Assembly (NCBI GenBank): GCA_038233135.1
Contig: JBBSMN010000188.1
Span: 1-5,654 of the forward strand
Length of the DNA: 5,654 nt
Reading direction: 5' to 3'
Origin: JACCVL01 sp038233135
Lineage (GTDB): Bacteria > Actinomycetota > Actinomycetes > Propionibacteriales > Nocardioidaceae
Shown: positions 4,697 to 5,654 of the stretch, in pieces
How the letters are laid out: every line of letters begins with the position of its first letter
How positions within the stretch are numbered: the stretch's first letter is position 1
Position numbers and translations under genes: made by a program
The notes under the pieces: generated by a model
The model's database searches: none
Seen by the model: the letters and a program-made list of their open reading frames with translations, nothing else
What the model was told of the DNA's origin: nothing

Positions 4697-5654
4697 ATGA
4701 CTGACCTGACGGTCGCCCCGGAGGGCGGGCACGCCTCGCCGCCAGCGCCGCCGGCGCACGCCGACTACCGGCTGAGCCAGCTGGACGAGCTGGAGGCAGA
4801 GTCGATCCACATCTTCCGCGAGGTCGCGGCGGAGTTCGAGAAGCCGGTGCTGATGTTCTCCGGTGGCAAGGACTCCATCGTGATGCTGCGGCTGGCGGAG
4901 AAGGCGTTCTACCCGGCCAAGATCCCGTTCCCGGTGTTGCAGGTAGACACCGGCTACGACTTCCCCGAGGTGCTGTCCACCAGAGACAACTGGGTCAACC
5001 GGCTGGGCGTACGGATGATCGTGGCCAGCGTCGAGCAGGCCATCGCCGACAAAATCGTGGTCGACGACGGCAAGACCAGCCGCAACCGGTTGCAGATCGG
5101 CACCCTGCTGAACGCCATCGAGGAGGAGGGCTTCACCGCCGCCTTCGGTGGCGGCCGGCGCGACGAGGAGAAGGCGCGGGCCAAGGAGCGGGTCTACTCG
5201 CACCGCGACGAGTTCGGCCAGTGGGACCCGAAGATGCAGCGCCCCGAGCTGTGGGACCTCTACAACGGGCGCATCCGGGCCGGCGAGCACATGCGGGTCT
5301 TCCCGCTGTCGAACTGGACCGAGCTCGACATCTGGCACTACCTGGGCCAGGAGAACATCGAGATCCCGGACATCTACTTCTCCCACCAGCGCCGGGTCTT
5401 CTCCCGCGACGGGATGCTGCTCACCGAGAGCGAGTTCAACCCGTGCAGGGCGGGCGAGACGGTCGAGGAGCGCACCGTCCGCTTCCGCACGGTGGGCGAC
5501 CTGACGCTGACCGGCTGTGTGGAGTCGCCGGCCGGCACGATCCCCGAGATCATCGACGAGATCTCGATCGCCACCGTGACCGAGCGCGGAGCCACCCGGG
5601 GCGACGACCGGTTCAGCGAGGCCGCCATGGAAGACCGCAAGCGAGAGGGCTACT
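4697..5654 (+). CDS. cysD: Sulfate adenylyltransferase subunit 2 (CysD), 3' end cut by the window edge
   Basis: CysD is the catalytic small subunit of the heterodimeric CysDN ATP sulfurylase. It joins sulfate and ATP into adenylyl sulfate and pyrophosphate, driven by GTP hydrolysis in CysN. The 319 visible residues include the PP-loop SGGKDS (55-60), VDTGYDFPE (83-91), GGRRDEEKARAKER (152-165), FPLSNWTELDIW (202-213) and FNPCRAGE (257-264), all typical of CysD within the PAPS reductase-like superfamily. The first 23 or so residues are an Ala/Pro-rich, poorly conserved lead-in before YRLSQLDELE. The last visible residues, MEDRKREGY, match the end of the family, which usually finishes in KREGYF, so only about one residue and the stop are missing. 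cysN is expected directly downstream. The gene is divergent from the GGDEF-EAL gene. The identification is firm. Confidence 0.96.
   Translation, partial: MTDLTVAPEGGHASPPAPPAHADYRLSQLDELEAESIHIFREVAAEFEKPVLMFSGGKDSIVMLRLAEKAFYPAKIPFPVLQVDTGYDFPEVLSTRDNWVNRLGVRMIVASVEQAIADKIVVDDGKTSRNRLQIGTLLNAIEEEGFTAAFGGGRRDEEKARAKERVYSHRDEFGQWDPKMQRPELWDLYNGRIRAGEHMRVFPLSNWTELDIWHYLGQENIEIPDIYFSHQRRVFSRDGMLLTESEFNPCRAGETVEERTVRFRTVGDLTLTGCVESPAGTIPEIIDEISIATVTERGATRGDDRFSEAAMEDRKREGY

Noticed and set aside
4421..5386. N-terminal extension of the GGDEF-EAL frame by 322 codons to position 5386
   Set aside because: The extension would overlap most of cysD on the other strand and reads as biased shadow sequence. 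The first membrane helix sits correctly near the N terminus when the ATG at 4420 is used.

Overview
The window is about 70% G+C with strong G/C third-position preference and long chance ORFs on the opposite strands. This points to a high-GC actinobacterium. Micromonosporaceae or a relative would fit, but the family is a guess from general feel. The window holds four protein genes. Three belong to, or fit with, assimilation and handling of inorganic sulfur. The fourth is a cyclic-di-GMP signalling enzyme lying among them on the opposite strand.

Layout. Positions 1-1061 (+): the 3' part of a gene for an APS kinase (CysC). The kinase is preceded by a region that looks like a decayed ATP-sulfurylase domain, and the gene very probably starts upstream of the window. 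Positions 1173-2219 (+): a TauE/SafE-family membrane protein, a likely sulfite or organosulfonate exporter, behind a 111-bp gap with an AT-rich patch and a small palindrome. Positions 2220-2389: a convergent intergenic region with a 60-nt two-tier hairpin and a short GC-rich tandem repeat. Positions 2390-4420 (-): a membrane-anchored GGDEF-EAL protein of 676 aa with two membrane segments flanking an extracytoplasmic sensor region. Positions 4421-4696: a divergent intergenic region rich in inverted repeats, with two back-to-back hairpins ahead of cysD, a possible seven-codon upstream ORF and a strong AAGGAG ribosome binding site. Positions 4697-5654 (+): cysD, the small subunit of ATP sulfurylase, cut by the window edge one or a few codons before its expected end.

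How it fits together. CysD, with a CysN GTPase expected just downstream outside the window, makes APS from sulfate and ATP. CysC phosphorylates APS to PAPS. The TauE/SafE protein could export excess sulfite produced when PAPS or APS is reduced. The GGDEF-EAL protein is transcribed divergently from cysD, so it may share regulation with it, but nothing in its sequence ties it to sulfur. No mobile element, CRISPR array, tRNA or rRNA was seen. The items most worth a second look are the pseudo-ATP-sulfurylase/APS kinase fusion, the structured leader of cysD and the long hairpin between the convergent genes.
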